DNA of 64,000 nucleotides from Vibrio sp. 10N (lineage in GTDB: Bacteria > Pseudomonadota > Gammaproteobacteria > Enterobacterales > Vibrionaceae): positions 310,001 to 374,000 of the forward strand of contig NZ_BTPM01000001.1 of the NCBI RefSeq assembly GCF_036245475.1, written 5' to 3'. The notes beneath the pieces were generated by a model that worked only from the letters and a program-made list of their open reading frames with translations, ran no database searches and was not told where the DNA came from. Below are positions 49,624 through 59,600 of this stretch, in pieces; the first letter of the stretch is position 1; the number at the start of each line of letters is the position of its first letter. The position numbers and the translations under genes are program-made.

Positions 49624-52600
49624 TGTCGAAAGTTTGGCAAGTCACCAAATGGTGCTCTATTGGCCTAATTACTCTGATTTTATTGATCCTCTCCACGCTG
49701 GCGTTTGCTTTGTTTACCAATGCAGGTCTTAACAGCATTTTGTGGGGAGTGAATAAAGCCTTACCTCAATTTGAGTCGGGTGAGACGCAAGGGGCGCTGT
49801 TTCCCAGGTTCACGATTAACGATGTGAGCTTTCAAGATGAAAGCTTGTTTATTGATTTAAAGGCGCAGTCACTGACGCTCGCAGTCGATCTCAATTGCCT
49901 GTCTGACCCAAGAGTGTGCGTAAACGAGCTGGCGATTCAAGGACTGGACTTTCGTATGCCGGAGGTGGCGCCCAGTGAGCCTTCTCCAGAGCCAAGTGAG
50001 CCACTGACAAAAATAACGCTGCCTATTCCAGTGGCAATTGGTCATGTCAACTTTGACGATATCCAACTTGATATTTTAGGGACGAAGGTAAGCTGGGAGC
50101 GATTTTCTACCTCACTTTCCATGACAGGCTCTAACCTGACGGTGGGCGAGACGATGTTGACATCGCCTTTGGTTGCGCTGCCATCGGCTACGGAGTCGGC
50201 CGAGCCTGAGATTGAAACAGCACCGCCAGAAAGCAATGAGCCTGCGACAGCCATCGAGCTTCCGGAGGTGTTGATCCCGTTATTTGTCAATATTACGGGT
50301 ATTGAGATCCTCGACTTTAAACTCGACCAGGCGGAGCCTGTGATTGTCGATAGACTAAAGTTAGTCGGCAAAGCAGGTAAGCATGACGTCGATGTGTCGA
50401 CATTGGAGTTGGAAATGCCGATGGTGGATGCCAACCTTAGCGGTAAGGTGACGCTGCAAGGGGGCTACCCGCTCGATCTTGATTTGGGGGCGCATTTAAA
50501 ACAAACCGATTTTGCCGGACAAAAGCTTAAGCTTCATGCTTCGGGGAGCGTGCAATCACTGGATCTAGATAGTGAATTTTCGGGATTGATTAGCGGGTTG
50601 CTTAAAGGACAAGTTCAGCCGTTAGATCCTAACATTCCATTTGATGCCACCATCAGTGATGCTAAAGCGAATTGGCCGCTTAGTGGTGAGTCAGATTATC
50701 AGTTATTGATAGAAACGTTGGGCGCGAAGGGGTCGTTGGAAGGGTATCAAGTCGACCTGTTGGCATCAGCGTCCGGCAAGGACATCCCAGACGTTGCCGT
50801 GGATTTGGAGGGCAGTGGAGACCTCGAACAAATCGCACTGAGCAAGCTGTCTATCGATACCTTGGGCGGCAATGTGGCTGGTCAAGTGATGGCAAATTGG
50901 TCTGCGCCAGTGAACTGGCAAGGGGATATTAATCTCACCCATATTCAGCCGGGTTTGCAGTGGCCAGAGGCAGAGGGGGATATCAGTGGCCGGATTGTGA
51001 CTTCGGGTTCGTTGACGGATGCCGGTGGTTGGCAAGTTTCAGTGCCGACATTGGATATTGTCGGCATATTAAGAAACTATCCGATTGATGTTAAAGGTCA
51101 GCTCGATGCTTCCGATGTGAGCGGTAAAGGCGAGTTTAAGGTCGATACCCAAGGGCTTTCGGTTGCCCATGGTCCCAACCAACTTAATGCGAAAGGTGAG
51201 CTTGACCAAAACTGGGACATGACGGTGGATATCAATTTCCCAGAATTGGCGAAATCGGTACCGGATCTATCGGGCGCTTTGCGCGGGAAATTGGATCTGA
51301 AGGGCGCAATGCAGCAGCCTGATATTGCGACCGATCTGCGCATTGAAAAGGTACAGTGGAAACAAGAAGCCAGTCTTGAATCACTAACCTTAGTCGGTAC
51401 GGCGAAACCGATACCGATTGAAAGTGCTCAGGCCGATCTGCGATTAAATGCGCTTGGTATTCAGTATCAAGATCAAACGGTTGATTCCGCAGCGGTCACC
51501 CTGTCAGGCACTCAAGCTGAGCATACCTTGGCCTTGGATGTGGTGTCCAAACTCGCATCGCTAAATTTAGCGATTAGTGGTGAGCTTATCGATAAACCGA
51601 ATCTCATTTGGAATGGTGAGCTGAAAAAGGTGCACCTTGAGACTGAGCAAGGGCCGTTGGATCTCACTGAACCAGTGGCTATCAAAGTGGACATCGATAA
51701 GCAGGTAGCCAACGTCGCTGCGCACTGTTGGGCGCAGGCAGATTCTCGATTGTGTTTAGAAAAGGACATTGAAGCGGGACAGTCAGGCGAAGCGCTGGTG
51801 ACGGTGAAGAACTTCAATTTTGAGCAGGTTAAAGCTTATATCCCAGAGAGCATGGTACTAGAGGGCAGTGCGAATATTACGGCTTGGGCGAAATGGGCCC
51901 CTGAGACGTCGCCGCAAGTGAGGTTAGATGTAGCACTGCCAAAAGGGACGGTGACTCAGAACCTAGAAACTCCTTTAGTCGTTGGCTGGGAATCAGTGAG
52001 TGTCAAAGCAAACCTTGCCGATGATAAGCTCGATGCCAGCTGGTTGGTGGATGTGACGGACAATGGTGATCTTTCTGGTCAAGTGACGCTGCCGGATGTG
52101 CTGGCTGAACAAAAGACGATTGAAGGAGAGCTTAATCTGTCGACGTTTAATCTGGACTTCTTGCAACCGCTGGTGGGGGAGTTCAATCAGCTAAAAGCCA
52201 ATTTAGAGGCCGGTATCAAGATCAAAGGGGATGCAATGCATCCTGAGCTCTATGGCCAATTCTCAGTGGCGGATCTGTCCTTGCAAGGGGATATCTCACC
52301 GATCCAGGTTAAGTCGGGTGATGTGGATATCTCGTTTAACGGTTACGATGCGATCCTTGATGCGAACATCCAAACTAACGATGGCGAACTCAAACTGGCT
52401 GGTGACGGCAATTGGCAAGATCTCAAAGCATGGCGAACGAAGCTACGGGTGTTCGCCGATGAGTTAAATGTGGATGTGCCACCGATGGTGAAAGTCAAGG
52501 TGGTACCGGATATGACCATTGAAGCCAACCCGACATTGGCGAAGATCACCGGCTCCATCGGTTTGCCTTGGGGGCGGATATTAGTTGAGGAATTGCCACA

Positions 52601-53390
52601 AAGTGCGGTCGCGGTCTCGAGCGATCAAGTGCTGCTGAATCCAGACATGACGCCCGTCGACGAAGAGACGGCTGTGCCATTTAACGTTGAGACTGATGTG
52701 TCGATCTCTATTGGTAACGACTTTACGATTTCGGCATTTGGCCTTAAAGGCGGGCTGCGCGGTAAACTGCACGTGTCTCAAAAAGACCAAGGTCCATTTG
52801 TTCAGGGTGAAATTAATATCGTTGACGGCTCATACAGCTCATTTGGTCAGGACTTGTTGATTGAAGAAGGTAAGATCTTGATGACAGGGCCGGTTGATCA
52901 GCCGTATGTCAACATCACCGCGATCCGTAATCCTGATACCACAGCGGATGATGTCAAGGCTGGGGTGAAAGTCTCCGGGCTTGCGACAGAGCCTAAGATA
53001 GATATTTTCTCCGATCCGACCATGCCTCAGGCAAATGCGCTTTCTTACCTATTGCGAGGCCAAGATATTGATGGTGAAACCGGTGGCAATGCACTGACGA
53101 CCACTCTGATTGGATTGAGTCTTGCCCGAAGCGGTAAAGTCGTAGGCGATATTGGTCAAGCCTTTGGTGTCCAAGATCTGCAGCTTGATACAGCAGGCTC
53201 TGGAAATGACTCACAAGTGACGGTGAGTGGGTACGTGTTACCTGGTCTGCAAGTTAAATACGGTGTGGGTATCTTTAACTCACTGGGCGAATTTACCGTG
53301 CGCTATCGTATTATTGAGGATTTCTATGTTGAAGCGGTTTCTGGTCTTTATAGCTCAGTGACCTTCCTGTATCAGTTTGAAGTGGACTGA
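49620..53390 (+). CDS. tamB: Translocation and assembly module subunit TamB
   Basis: Inner-membrane-anchored bridge protein of the repeating beta-groove (AsmA/TamB) type that spans the periplasm and moves phospholipids to the outer membrane. 1256 residues: an N-terminal signal-anchor (WCSIGLITLILLILSTLAFA), a long beta-strand repeat region, and the conserved TamB/DUF490 domain in the last 350 residues (GPFVQGEINIVDGSYSSFGQ, RIIEDFYVEAVSGLYSSVTF). Two Pro/Glu/Ser-rich stretches near 120-132 and 190-215 are likely flexible insertions. A second ATG at 49623 is an equally plausible start. Confidence 0.95.
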   Translation: MMSKVWQVTKWCSIGLITLILLILSTLAFALFTNAGLNSILWGVNKALPQFESGETQGALFPRFTINDVSFQDESLFIDLKAQSLTLAVDLNCLSDPRVCVNELAIQGLDFRMPEVAPSEPSPEPSEPLTKITLPIPVAIGHVNFDDIQLDILGTKVSWERFSTSLSMTGSNLTVGETMLTSPLVALPSATESAEPEIETAPPESNEPATAIELPEVLIPLFVNITGIEILDFKLDQAEPVIVDRLKLVGKAGKHDVDVSTLELEMPMVDANLSGKVTLQGGYPLDLDLGAHLKQTDFAGQKLKLHASGSVQSLDLDSEFSGLISGLLKGQVQPLDPNIPFDATISDAKANWPLSGESDYQLLIETLGAKGSLEGYQVDLLASASGKDIPDVAVDLEGSGDLEQIALSKLSIDTLGGNVAGQVMANWSAPVNWQGDINLTHIQPGLQWPEAEGDISGRIVTSGSLTDAGGWQVSVPTLDIVGILRNYPIDVKGQLDASDVSGKGEFKVDTQGLSVAHGPNQLNAKGELDQNWDMTVDINFPELAKSVPDLSGALRGKLDLKGAMQQPDIATDLRIEKVQWKQEASLESLTLVGTAKPIPIESAQADLRLNALGIQYQDQTVDSAAVTLSGTQAEHTLALDVVSKLASLNLAISGELIDKPNLIWNGELKKVHLETEQGPLDLTEPVAIKVDIDKQVANVAAHCWAQADSRLCLEKDIEAGQSGEALVTVKNFNFEQVKAYIPESMVLEGSANITAWAKWAPETSPQVRLDVALPKGTVTQNLETPLVVGWESVSVKANLADDKLDASWLVDVTDNGDLSGQVTLPDVLAEQKTIEGELNLSTFNLDFLQPLVGEFNQLKANLEAGIKIKGDAMHPELYGQFSVADLSLQGDISPIQVKSGDVDISFNGYDAILDANIQTNDGELKLAGDGNWQDLKAWRTKLRVFADELNVDVPPMVKVKVVPDMTIEANPTLAKITGSIGLPWGRILVEELPQSAVAVSSDQVLLNPDMTPVDEETAVPFNVETDVSISIGNDFTISAFGLKGGLRGKLHVSQKDQGPFVQGEINIVDGSYSSFGQDLLIEEGKILMTGPVDQPYVNITAIRNPDTTADDVKAGVKVSGLATEPKIDIFSDPTMPQANALSYLLRGQDIDGETGGNALTTTLIGLSLARSGKVVGDIGQAFGVQDLQLDTAGSGNDSQVTVSGYVLPGLQVKYGVGIFNSLGEFTVRYRIIEDFYVEAVSGLYSSVTFLYQFEVD

Positions 53391-53449
53391 TAAATAGTGA
53401 TGCAGTCAGGTATGTCGCTCGTACAACCTCTAGATAACAAGGAGAATCT

Positions 53450-53803
53450 ATGTTTAAAAGAGTGCTTATAGCCAGCGCGTTCGTTGCATTGTCGGGGTGC
53501 GTGCAACTCACTCCACCAACGGATGAGAGTGCTCAAAGTTGGCAAGATTTTGGTTATCAATGGGCGATGAAAGGCTACATTATTGAGAGCCAGTCGGATT
53601 TAGTCAAAAAATCCCCCAAGCTATCTGCTGATCAGTTCGCTCAGTATCAAGTGGGCTATGCGACAGGCAAATCAGAGTACTGTCTGCAAGAGCCGTTTGT
53701 GCTTGGCTATGATCGCAAGATCTATTATGGGATTTGTAATGATGTCGACCGCCGCTTTAATGAAGAGTATTGGCGCGGTAAGAATGCTCGCAATCGCAAT
53801 TAG
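53450..53803 (+). CDS. DUF2799 lipoprotein, first copy
   Basis: 117 residues. A lipobox LSGC at residues 14-17 follows the signal (LIASAFVALSG). The body has the DUF2799 pattern: WQDFGYQWAMKGYI, YQVGYATGKSEYC and YYGICNDVDRRF, with two Cys that could form a disulfide. AAGGAG lies 7 bases before the ATG. It starts 59 bases after tamB and is likely co-transcribed. Function unknown; it is paralogous to the next gene. Confidence 0.8.
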   Translation: MFKRVLIASAFVALSGCVQLTPPTDESAQSWQDFGYQWAMKGYIIESQSDLVKKSPKLSADQFAQYQVGYATGKSEYCLQEPFVLGYDRKIYYGICNDVDRRFNEEYWRGKNARNRN

Positions 53804-53856
53804 TGAAAGCGAATTCAACTGCGGGTGGTTGGGGACGTAAGCGGTGAGGAGGTACA

Positions 53857-54210
53857 ATGAAAATAGTATGGGTTTCATTGGTTGCTGTAACACTGGTGGC
53901 GTGCGCTCAAAACAGTGGGCCAAACAATCAGTCACAACAAGACTGGTTTCAATTCGGCGAGCAGCAAGCACTCGTCGGATACGAGAAGCAAAGCGATACT
54001 GAGCTCAAACAGGCATCGCAAGTTACGGTCAGCGCGGAGCTTTATCAAGCGTATTCAGAAGGGTACCAACAAGGTCGCAGTGAGTACTGTCAACAAGATC
54101 CGAGAATTTTGGGCAAGAAAGGGGAGATGTATCGTGGCATTTGTGATGACATCCGCCCAACCTTTCGAACGTGGTACAACAATGGCAAGGCGTCACGCAG
54201 TAGTTACTAA
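53857..54210 (+). CDS. DUF2799 lipoprotein, second copy
   Basis: 117 residues, the same length as the preceding paralogue. The lipobox is LVAC with Cys16. WFQFGEQQALVGYE, YQAYSEGYQQGRSEYCQQDP and YRGICDDIRPTFRTWY align block by block with the first copy (shared G-Y..G-S-E-Y-C and G-I-C-[ND]-D). The residue after Cys is Ala, predicting outer-membrane sorting. A tandem duplication placed after tamAB; a terminator follows. Confidence 0.8.
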   Translation: MKIVWVSLVAVTLVACAQNSGPNNQSQQDWFQFGEQQALVGYEKQSDTELKQASQVTVSAELYQAYSEGYQQGRSEYCQQDPRILGKKGEMYRGICDDIRPTFRTWYNNGKASRSSY

Positions 54211-54248
54211 CCCGGCTAGGGGCTTCTGCATCAGTCTTGAGAGAAAAC

Positions 54249-54286
54249 AAAAGGGCTCGCCAACACTTGTTTGGCGAGCCCTTTTT
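54249..54286. terminator. Terminator between the DUF2799 pair and ppa
   Basis: AAAGGGCTCGCCAA and TTTGGCGAGCCCTTTTT form a long perfect stem around a six-base loop; usable from both sides by the convergent genes. Confidence 0.93.
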
Positions 54287-54300
54287 GATAGCTGTACGGC

Positions 54301-54831
54301 TTACTTACCTTGAGCTCGCTCATACGAAGATTGGATCTCGTCACGTGCGGCTTGTGCGTCTGCCCAGCCGTCGACTTTCACCCATTTGCCCGCTTCTAAC
54401 TCTTTATAACGCTCAAAGAATTGAGTGATCTGTGCTTTGAGAAGCTCAGGAATGTCATCGACGTTTTGGATGTGGTCGTACTCTTTGCTCAGCTTGCTGT
54501 GCGGAACAGCGAAGACCTTGGCATCTTCGCCAGATTCATCGGTCATTTTTAGCACGCCAACTGGGCGGCAACGGATCACAGAGCCTGGCATCAATGGATA
54601 CGGTGTTGGAACCAGTACATCCACTGGATCCCCGTCAAGTGATAGGGTGTGATTTACATAACCATAGTTACATGGGTAGAACATTGGGGCTGACATAAAA
54701 CGGTCAACGAATACGGCGCCAGAGTCTTTATCGACTTCGTACTTGATGGGATCGGCGTTTGCTGGGATTTCAATCACGACATAGATGTCATCTGGGAGTG
54801 ACTTACCCGCAGGCACATTGTTTAAGCTCAT
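54301..54831 (-). CDS. ppa: Inorganic pyrophosphatase (family I)
   Basis: Hydrolyses the pyrophosphate made in biosynthesis, including by the CysDN reaction encoded nearby. 176 residues as in the hexameric bacterial enzymes. The metal-binding signature [15 protein letters not shown] and the upstream [15 protein letters not shown] are intact. AAGGAAAG lies upstream of the ATG. Single gene. Confidence 0.97.
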   Translation of the reverse strand: MSLNNVPAGKSLPDDIYVVIEIPANADPIKYEVDKDSGAVFVDRFMSAPMFYPCNYGYVNHTLSLDGDPVDVLVPTPYPLMPGSVIRCRPVGVLKMTDESGEDAKVFAVPHSKLSKEYDHIQNVDDIPELLKAQITQFFERYKELEAGKWVKVDGWADAQAARDEIQSSYERAQGK

Positions 54832-54932
54832 TTTTGACTTTCCTTTTCTTTGTTCGATATTCCTTTAGGCGCAAGGAACACAGGGCTGAAACACGAATCG
54901 TTTACAGTCAGTATACTTGGTTACTTTTAAAA

Positions 54933-54960
54933 CAAAAAGTGCCTCGTTGAGAGGCACTTC
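54933..54960 (-). terminator. Terminator of fbp
   Basis: On the minus strand AAGTGCCTC, a short loop and GAGGCACTTTTTGTTTT, directly after the fbp stop. Confidence 0.92.
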
Positions 54961-54964
54961 GAAG

Positions 54965-55978
54965 TTATTGGTCTTGGTACTCTTCGAGGAAGGATTCGAC
55001 CTTTTTCACCATGTTCTTGGAACCAACAAAGAATGGCACGCGTTGATGCAGCTCCGTTGGTTTTATATCCATAATGCGCTGTGTGCCATCGGAGGCAACC
55101 CCGCCAGCTTGCTCCATGATGAACGCCATCGGGTTGCATTCATACAGAAGACGCAGTTTACCGCTTGGGTGACTCTGCGTGCTTGGGTATAAATAAATAC
55201 CGCCTTTTAGCAGGTTACGGTGGAAGTCCGATACTAATGAACCGATGTAGCGTGAAGTGTATGGACGCTTTTCTTCAGGCACATTTTCTTGGCAGTACTT
55301 GATGTACTTCTTCACACCCATAGGGAAACGGATGTAGTTACCTTCGTTGATGGAATAGATAGTTCCATCATCAGGAATCATCATGTTTTCGTGTGAAAGA
55401 CAGAAGCTACCGATAGAAGGATCGTAAGTGAAGCCGTTCACGCCTTTACCCGTTGTGTAGACCAACATGGTTGACGAGCCGTAGACCACATAACCCGCAG
55501 CGACTTGCTTATTACCAGGTTGTAGGAAGTCCTCTTGAGTTGGAGGCGTGCCTACTGGCGAGATACGGCGGTAAATCGAGAAGATAGTACCAACCGATAC
55601 GTTAACATCGATGTTTGACGAACCATCCAATGGGTCCATCAACACGACATATTTGGCGTTCTTATTGAGCTCTTTATTGAACGCGACTGCTTCATCTTCT
55701 TCTTCACTCGCGACACCACAAACTTGGTCACGTGCTTCTAGCGCAGCTTTGAACTTATCGTTCGCATAGACGTCGAGCTTTTGCTGAGCTTCACCTTGAA
55801 CATTGTCTGTACCAACAGCACCTGTGATATCAACAAGACCGGCTTTGTTGATTTCTCGGTTTACAATTTTTGCAGCAAGTCGAATCGAGGACAAAAGAGA
55901 GGAGAGATCACCGCTAGCGTGGGGGAAATCATGTTGCTTCTCAACAATGAATTCGCCAAGGGTGCGCATATCAGACAT
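54965..55978 (-). CDS. fbp: Fructose-1,6-bisphosphatase, class I
   Basis: Gluconeogenic enzyme that dephosphorylates fructose-1,6-bisphosphate. 337 residues with the metal/substrate motif [20 protein letters not shown] (near 115), AEEE-type acidic loop [10 protein letters not shown], and the C-terminal [20 protein letters not shown]. It is the class I enzyme (not GlpX). A CRP-like site lies 160-180 bases upstream, shared with mpl. AAGGATA precedes the ATG. Confidence 0.97.
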   Translation of the reverse strand: MSDMRTLGEFIVEKQHDFPHASGDLSSLLSSIRLAAKIVNREINKAGLVDITGAVGTDNVQGEAQQKLDVYANDKFKAALEARDQVCGVASEEEDEAVAFNKELNKNAKYVVLMDPLDGSSNIDVNVSVGTIFSIYRRISPVGTPPTQEDFLQPGNKQVAAGYVVYGSSTMLVYTTGKGVNGFTYDPSIGSFCLSHENMMIPDDGTIYSINEGNYIRFPMGVKKYIKYCQENVPEEKRPYTSRYIGSLVSDFHRNLLKGGIYLYPSTQSHPSGKLRLLYECNPMAFIMEQAGGVASDGTQRIMDIKPTELHQRVPFFVGSKNMVKKVESFLEEYQDQ

Positions 55979-56083
55979 GTTATATCCTTAACTTTTTTAC
56001 TTATTTTCTTGGGGGTATATGTGTGGAATTACGCGAATTCAAACGATTGCGCGACTTGGGGGTATTCATCAACACACATGGAT

Positions 56084-56089
56084 ATTGTA
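56084..56089 (-). promoter_or_regulatory. Possible -10 element of fbp
   Basis: TACAAT on the minus strand, with a weak -35 (TACCAT) 17 bases upstream. The implied start is near 56077, which puts the CRP-like site about 72 bases upstream, a class I activation position. Weak on its own. Confidence 0.4.
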
Positions 56090-56141
56090 GGGGGCAGAAC
56101 TTTTTAATGGTAATGAAGTAACCGTGCTAGCGTGGCCCTGA

Positions 56142-56157
56142 CGTGATAAATGTCACA
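56142..56157. promoter_or_regulatory. CRP-like binding site between fbp and mpl
   Basis: CGTGA-TAAATG-TCACA matches the TGTGA-N6-TCACA core at 9 of 10 positions, and the right half extends to TCACATTT as in the best sites. It lies between divergent genes, one of them gluconeogenic. Confidence 0.7.
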
Positions 56158-56261
56158 TTTATCTGTCTAACCACTAACTTTCTCGCTTTTAACACACGCT
56201 TTGGGTATATATAGCGACAATGGCGTAAACTAAGACGCAACGGAATTTAAGAGAGCAAGTT

Positions 56262-57611
56262 ATGCATATTCATATCCTTGGCATCTGCGGAACCTTCATG
56301 GGTGGCGCTGCTGTATTAGCCCAGCAACTTGGACACCGAGTTACGGGCAGTGACGCGAATGTCTACCCACCAATGAGCACCTTGTTGGAATCAGAAGGGA
56401 TAGAAATCATCGAAGGTTTTGACCCATCTCAGCTCAATCCTGCTCCTGATCTGGTGGTGATTGGAAATGCGATGAGTCGCGGTAACCCTTGTGTCGAATA
56501 TGTACTCAATCACAATCTCAAATACACCTCAGGGCCTCAATGGTTGCAAGAGTTCTTGCTGCACGATCGTTGGGTGCTGGCGGTTTCGGGCACTCATGGC
56601 AAAACCACGACTTCTAGCATGCTCAGTTGGATCTTGGAAGAATGCGGTTATAAACCTGGCTTTTTGGTGGGGGGCGTATTGGGCAACTTCGGTCAGTCGG
56701 CAAGACTTGGCGAGTCGATGTTCTTTGTGGTCGAAGCCGACGAATATGACAGTGCTTTCTTCGATAAGCGTTCTAAGTTTGTGCATTACCACCCACGCAC
56801 ACTGATCATGAATAACTTAGAGTTTGATCATGCCGACATCTTCGATGATCTTGAAGCGATAAAACGTCAGTTCCATCATCTGGTGCGAACGGTTCCAGGT
56901 AATGGGCGCATTATGACGCCGAAAAGTGACAAGGCGCTCAGTGATGTTCTCGGTAGAGGGTGTTGGAGCGAGGTGGAGCATACGGGGGAAGGCGCAGATT
57001 GGCATGCCAATAAGCTGATTGCCGATGGTTCGCACTTTGAAGTTCTATTGCACGGCGCCAAAGTAGGGGAAGTCAATTGGGACTTGGTGGGTGACCACAA
57101 TGTCGATAACGCATTGATGGCGATTGCAGGTGCAAGGCATGTGGGCGTGACCCCCGATCTAGCCTGTGAAGCGCTGGGTAAGTTTATCAATACTAAACGA
57201 CGCCTTGAGCTTAAGGGCGAGGTGAATCAGGTAACGGTTTATGATGATTTTGCTCATCATCCAACAGCGATTGAACTGACATTAGATGGTTTGCGTAACA
57301 AGGTCGGCGATAAACGTATTCTTGCGGTGTTAGAACCGCGCAGCGCAACCATGAAACGTGGTGTGCATAAAGAAACGCTCGCACAATCGTTAACCAAAGC
57401 CGATCAAGTGTTTCTATTCCAGCCAGATAATATCGAATGGTCAGTACAAGACATTGCAGACGCTTGCCACCAGTCAGCCCAAGTGGCCAGCGACATTGAT
57501 GCGCTGGTGGCTGCGATTGCAGCACAAGCCAAGCCGGGCGATCAGATTTTGGTGATGAGCAATGGCGGCTTTGGTGGTATTCACCAAAAATTATTGGAGG
57601 CGCTAGCCTAA
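56262..57611 (+). CDS. mpl: Murein peptide ligase Mpl
   Basis: UDP-MurNAc:L-alanyl-gamma-D-glutamyl-meso-DAP ligase, which puts recycled tripeptide back onto UDP-MurNAc. 449 residues of Mur ligase fold: N-terminal Rossmann-like domain ([20 protein letters not shown]), ATP-binding [14 protein letters not shown] (about 108-121), central [19 protein letters not shown] and the C-terminal [19 protein letters not shown]. The stop overlaps the ubiX start by one base. Confidence 0.96.
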   Translation: MHIHILGICGTFMGGAAVLAQQLGHRVTGSDANVYPPMSTLLESEGIEIIEGFDPSQLNPAPDLVVIGNAMSRGNPCVEYVLNHNLKYTSGPQWLQEFLLHDRWVLAVSGTHGKTTTSSMLSWILEECGYKPGFLVGGVLGNFGQSARLGESMFFVVEADEYDSAFFDKRSKFVHYHPRTLIMNNLEFDHADIFDDLEAIKRQFHHLVRTVPGNGRIMTPKSDKALSDVLGRGCWSEVEHTGEGADWHANKLIADGSHFEVLLHGAKVGEVNWDLVGDHNVDNALMAIAGARHVGVTPDLACEALGKFINTKRRLELKGEVNQVTVYDDFAHHPTAIELTLDGLRNKVGDKRILAVLEPRSATMKRGVHKETLAQSLTKADQVFLFQPDNIEWSVQDIADACHQSAQVASDIDALVAAIAAQAKPGDQILVMSNGGFGGIHQKLLEALA

Positions 57612-58231
57612 TGAAACCGGCAGAGAAAGCCATTACCCTCGCATTTACGGGAGCCTCTGGTGCGCCTTATGGTATGCGTTTGCTAGAGTGTTTACTGGCT
57701 CAAGACTACACCGTTTACCTTTTGATCTCGTCGGCCGCGCGTGTGGTACTTGCCACCGAGCATGATATCAAGCTACCAAGTGGGCCGGATGCGGCTCACA
57801 AAGCTTTGGTTGAACGCTTGAACTGTCAGCCAGAGAAGTTGGTGGTGTGTGGCAAGGAAGACTGGTTCTCGCCAGTGGCTTCTGGCTCAGCGGCACCCAA
57901 GCAGATGATTGTTTGTCCATGTTCAGCGGGCAGTGTTGCGGCGATTGCTCATGGTATGTCGGACAACCTCATTGAGCGTGCTGCGGATGTCGTGATTAAA
58001 GAGAAAGGACAACTGCTGTTAGTGGTGCGTGAAACGCCATTCTCAACCATTCATCTCGAGAACATGCACAAGCTCTCCCAAATGGGGGTCACCATCATGC
58101 CTGCTGCACCTGGTTTTTATCACCAGCCTCAATCGATAGAGGATCTCGTCGACTTTATTGTGGCACGCGTGCTTGACCACATGGGGCTGGAGCAAAACCT
58201 GGTGCCACGCTGGGGTTACGACCAGCGATAG
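57611..58231 (+). CDS. ubiX: Flavin prenyltransferase UbiX
   Basis: Makes prenylated FMN, the cofactor of the UbiD decarboxylase in ubiquinone synthesis. 206 residues of flavodoxin-like fold: [18 protein letters not shown] (about 11-28), [20 protein letters not shown] and the C-terminal [20 protein letters not shown]. The ATG lies in TAATG with the end of mpl, so the two are coupled. Confidence 0.95.
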   Translation: MKPAEKAITLAFTGASGAPYGMRLLECLLAQDYTVYLLISSAARVVLATEHDIKLPSGPDAAHKALVERLNCQPEKLVVCGKEDWFSPVASGSAAPKQMIVCPCSAGSVAAIAHGMSDNLIERAADVVIKEKGQLLLVVRETPFSTIHLENMHKLSQMGVTIMPAAPGFYHQPQSIEDLVDFIVARVLDHMGLEQNLVPRWGYDQR

Positions 58232-58264
58232 TTTGGCATTAATAAACGAATATTAAGGATAGAT

Positions 58265-58294
58265 TTGGCGAATCTGTGATGAAAAGGTTACAAT
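58265..58294 (+). promoter_or_regulatory. Sigma-70 promoter of the thiBPQ operon
   Basis: TTGGCG at 58265-58270, an 18-base spacer and TACAAT at 58289-58294. The start near 58301 lies just before the riboswitch aptamer. Confidence 0.7.
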
Positions 58295-58310
58295 TCGCCC
58301 TCAAAGGTTG

Positions 58311-58417
58311 TAACTCACGGGGTGCACTAGCAGTGGTGCTGAGAGAAGGTCAAGCCTGATACCCGCGTACGTTAAGTAACAGCCCTGATCCAGATAATGC
58401 TGGCGTAGGGATGAGGC
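58311..58417 (+). promoter_or_regulatory. TPP riboswitch (THI element)
   Basis: The conserved aptamer strands are present: CTCACGGGGTGC, GTGCTGAGA, a variable P3 arm, CCTGATCCAGATAATGCTGG and CGTAGGGATGAG. The closing stem CTCA/TGAG pairs around the whole. It senses thiamine pyrophosphate and lowers thiBPQ expression when bound. About 110 bases of expression platform follow, with a stem GTTGGA/TCCAAC then a GC run and TTTT (near 58461-58490) that could act as the terminator. Confidence 0.93.
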
Positions 58418-58526
58418 TCCTTTGCTATTATTCAGCTTAGTAGACACTCTTATTCCAATTTGTTGGATCGCCTTCCAACTCGCGCGTTTTCTCTGGATCC
58501 TAAAACGATAACTAAGGACAGAACCA

Positions 58527-59525
58527 GTGAAAAACCTTTCAATCAGCAAAATCGCGTTAGCGACCGCATTTATTTCTTCTCCACTTATGGCATCGGCACA
58601 GTCGTTGACCGTCTACACATACAGCTCATTTGCCTCTGATTGGGGACCAGGTCCTGCGATTGAAAAAGCGTTTGAGGCGCAGTGTGGTTGTGATCTTAAT
58701 TACGTGGCTTTGGATGATGGCGTTTCTATCCTGAATCGCCTTCGTTTAGAAGGCAGCAGCTCTCAAGCGGATGTGGTGCTTGGTCTTGATAACAATCTCA
58801 TGAGCGAAGCGAAGAAATCGGGCTTGCTTGCTAAACATAGCGCAGATTTGTCATCTGTTGTTCTGCCAAATGGCTGGAGCGACGAGGTGTTTGTTCCGTT
58901 TGATTACGGTTATTTTGCCTTTGTATACAACAAAGAGAAGGTAAAGAATCCACCCAAAAGCCTTAAAGAGCTGGTTGAGCTGCGCGATGACTTGAAGGTT
59001 ATTTACCAAGATCCACGAACGTCGACGCCGGGGCAGGGTTTACTGTTGTGGATGAAGTCTGTGTATGGGGATGACTCAAGTGCTGCATGGCAGCAGCTTG
59101 CAAACAAAACTGTCACGGTGACCAAAGGCTGGTCGGAAGCGTACTCTATGTTTCTAGAAGGCGAGTCGGATCTCGTGTTGTCTTACACGACGTCTCCGGC
59201 TTACCACATTATTGCTGAGCAGGATGAGCGCTTCGCTGCGGCTGATTTTGCAGAAGGTCACTACACTCAAGTAGAGGTTGCTGCTAAGGTTGCTGGCAGT
59301 AACAACCAGAAGCTTGCTGATGAGTTTATGCAGTTTATTGTTTCTGACGGCTTTCAATCAAACATCCCAACCGGCAACTGGATGTACCCAGTGGTGGATA
59401 GCAAACTGCCAGCAGGGTTTGAAAGCTTAACCATTCCGGCCAAGGCGTTGTCCTTCACTCCTGATGAAGTGGCGAATAATCGTAAAGCTTGGATTCGTGA
59501 ATGGCAATCTGCGTTGATTAAGTAA
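58527..59525 (+). CDS. thiB: Thiamine-binding periplasmic protein ThiB
   Basis: Substrate-binding protein of the ThiBPQ ABC importer for thiamine and its phosphates. 332 residues from a GTG start (58527) with AAGGA upstream. The signal peptide is MASAQ-terminated (cleavage near residue 25). The fold is that of the type II binding proteins: LTVYTYSSFASDWGPGPAIE, NRLRLEGSSSQADVVLGLDN and the thiamine-site region SYTTSPAYHIIAEQDE. Confidence 0.96.
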   Translation: MKNLSISKIALATAFISSPLMASAQSLTVYTYSSFASDWGPGPAIEKAFEAQCGCDLNYVALDDGVSILNRLRLEGSSSQADVVLGLDNNLMSEAKKSGLLAKHSADLSSVVLPNGWSDEVFVPFDYGYFAFVYNKEKVKNPPKSLKELVELRDDLKVIYQDPRTSTPGQGLLLWMKSVYGDDSSAAWQQLANKTVTVTKGWSEAYSMFLEGESDLVLSYTTSPAYHIIAEQDERFAAADFAEGHYTQVEVAAKVAGSNNQKLADEFMQFIVSDGFQSNIPTGNWMYPVVDSKLPAGFESLTIPAKALSFTPDEVANNRKAWIREWQSALIK

Positions 59526-59538
59526 CGCTATATACCCG

Positions 59539-59574
59539 ACGATGTGTCACTCTTGCTTGAGAATGGCACATCGT
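59539..59574 (+). promoter_or_regulatory. Long hairpin between thiB and thiP
   Basis: ACGATGTG pairs with CACATCGT, and inner pairs CA/TG and TCT/AGA continue the stem past single mismatches to a loop of about six bases. Six bases later comes TTTTTT. It may attenuate or process the transcript so that ThiB is made in excess of the membrane and ATPase parts. Confidence 0.6.
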
Positions 59575-59600
59575 AGGAGATTTTTTCCTTTGAGGTCATT

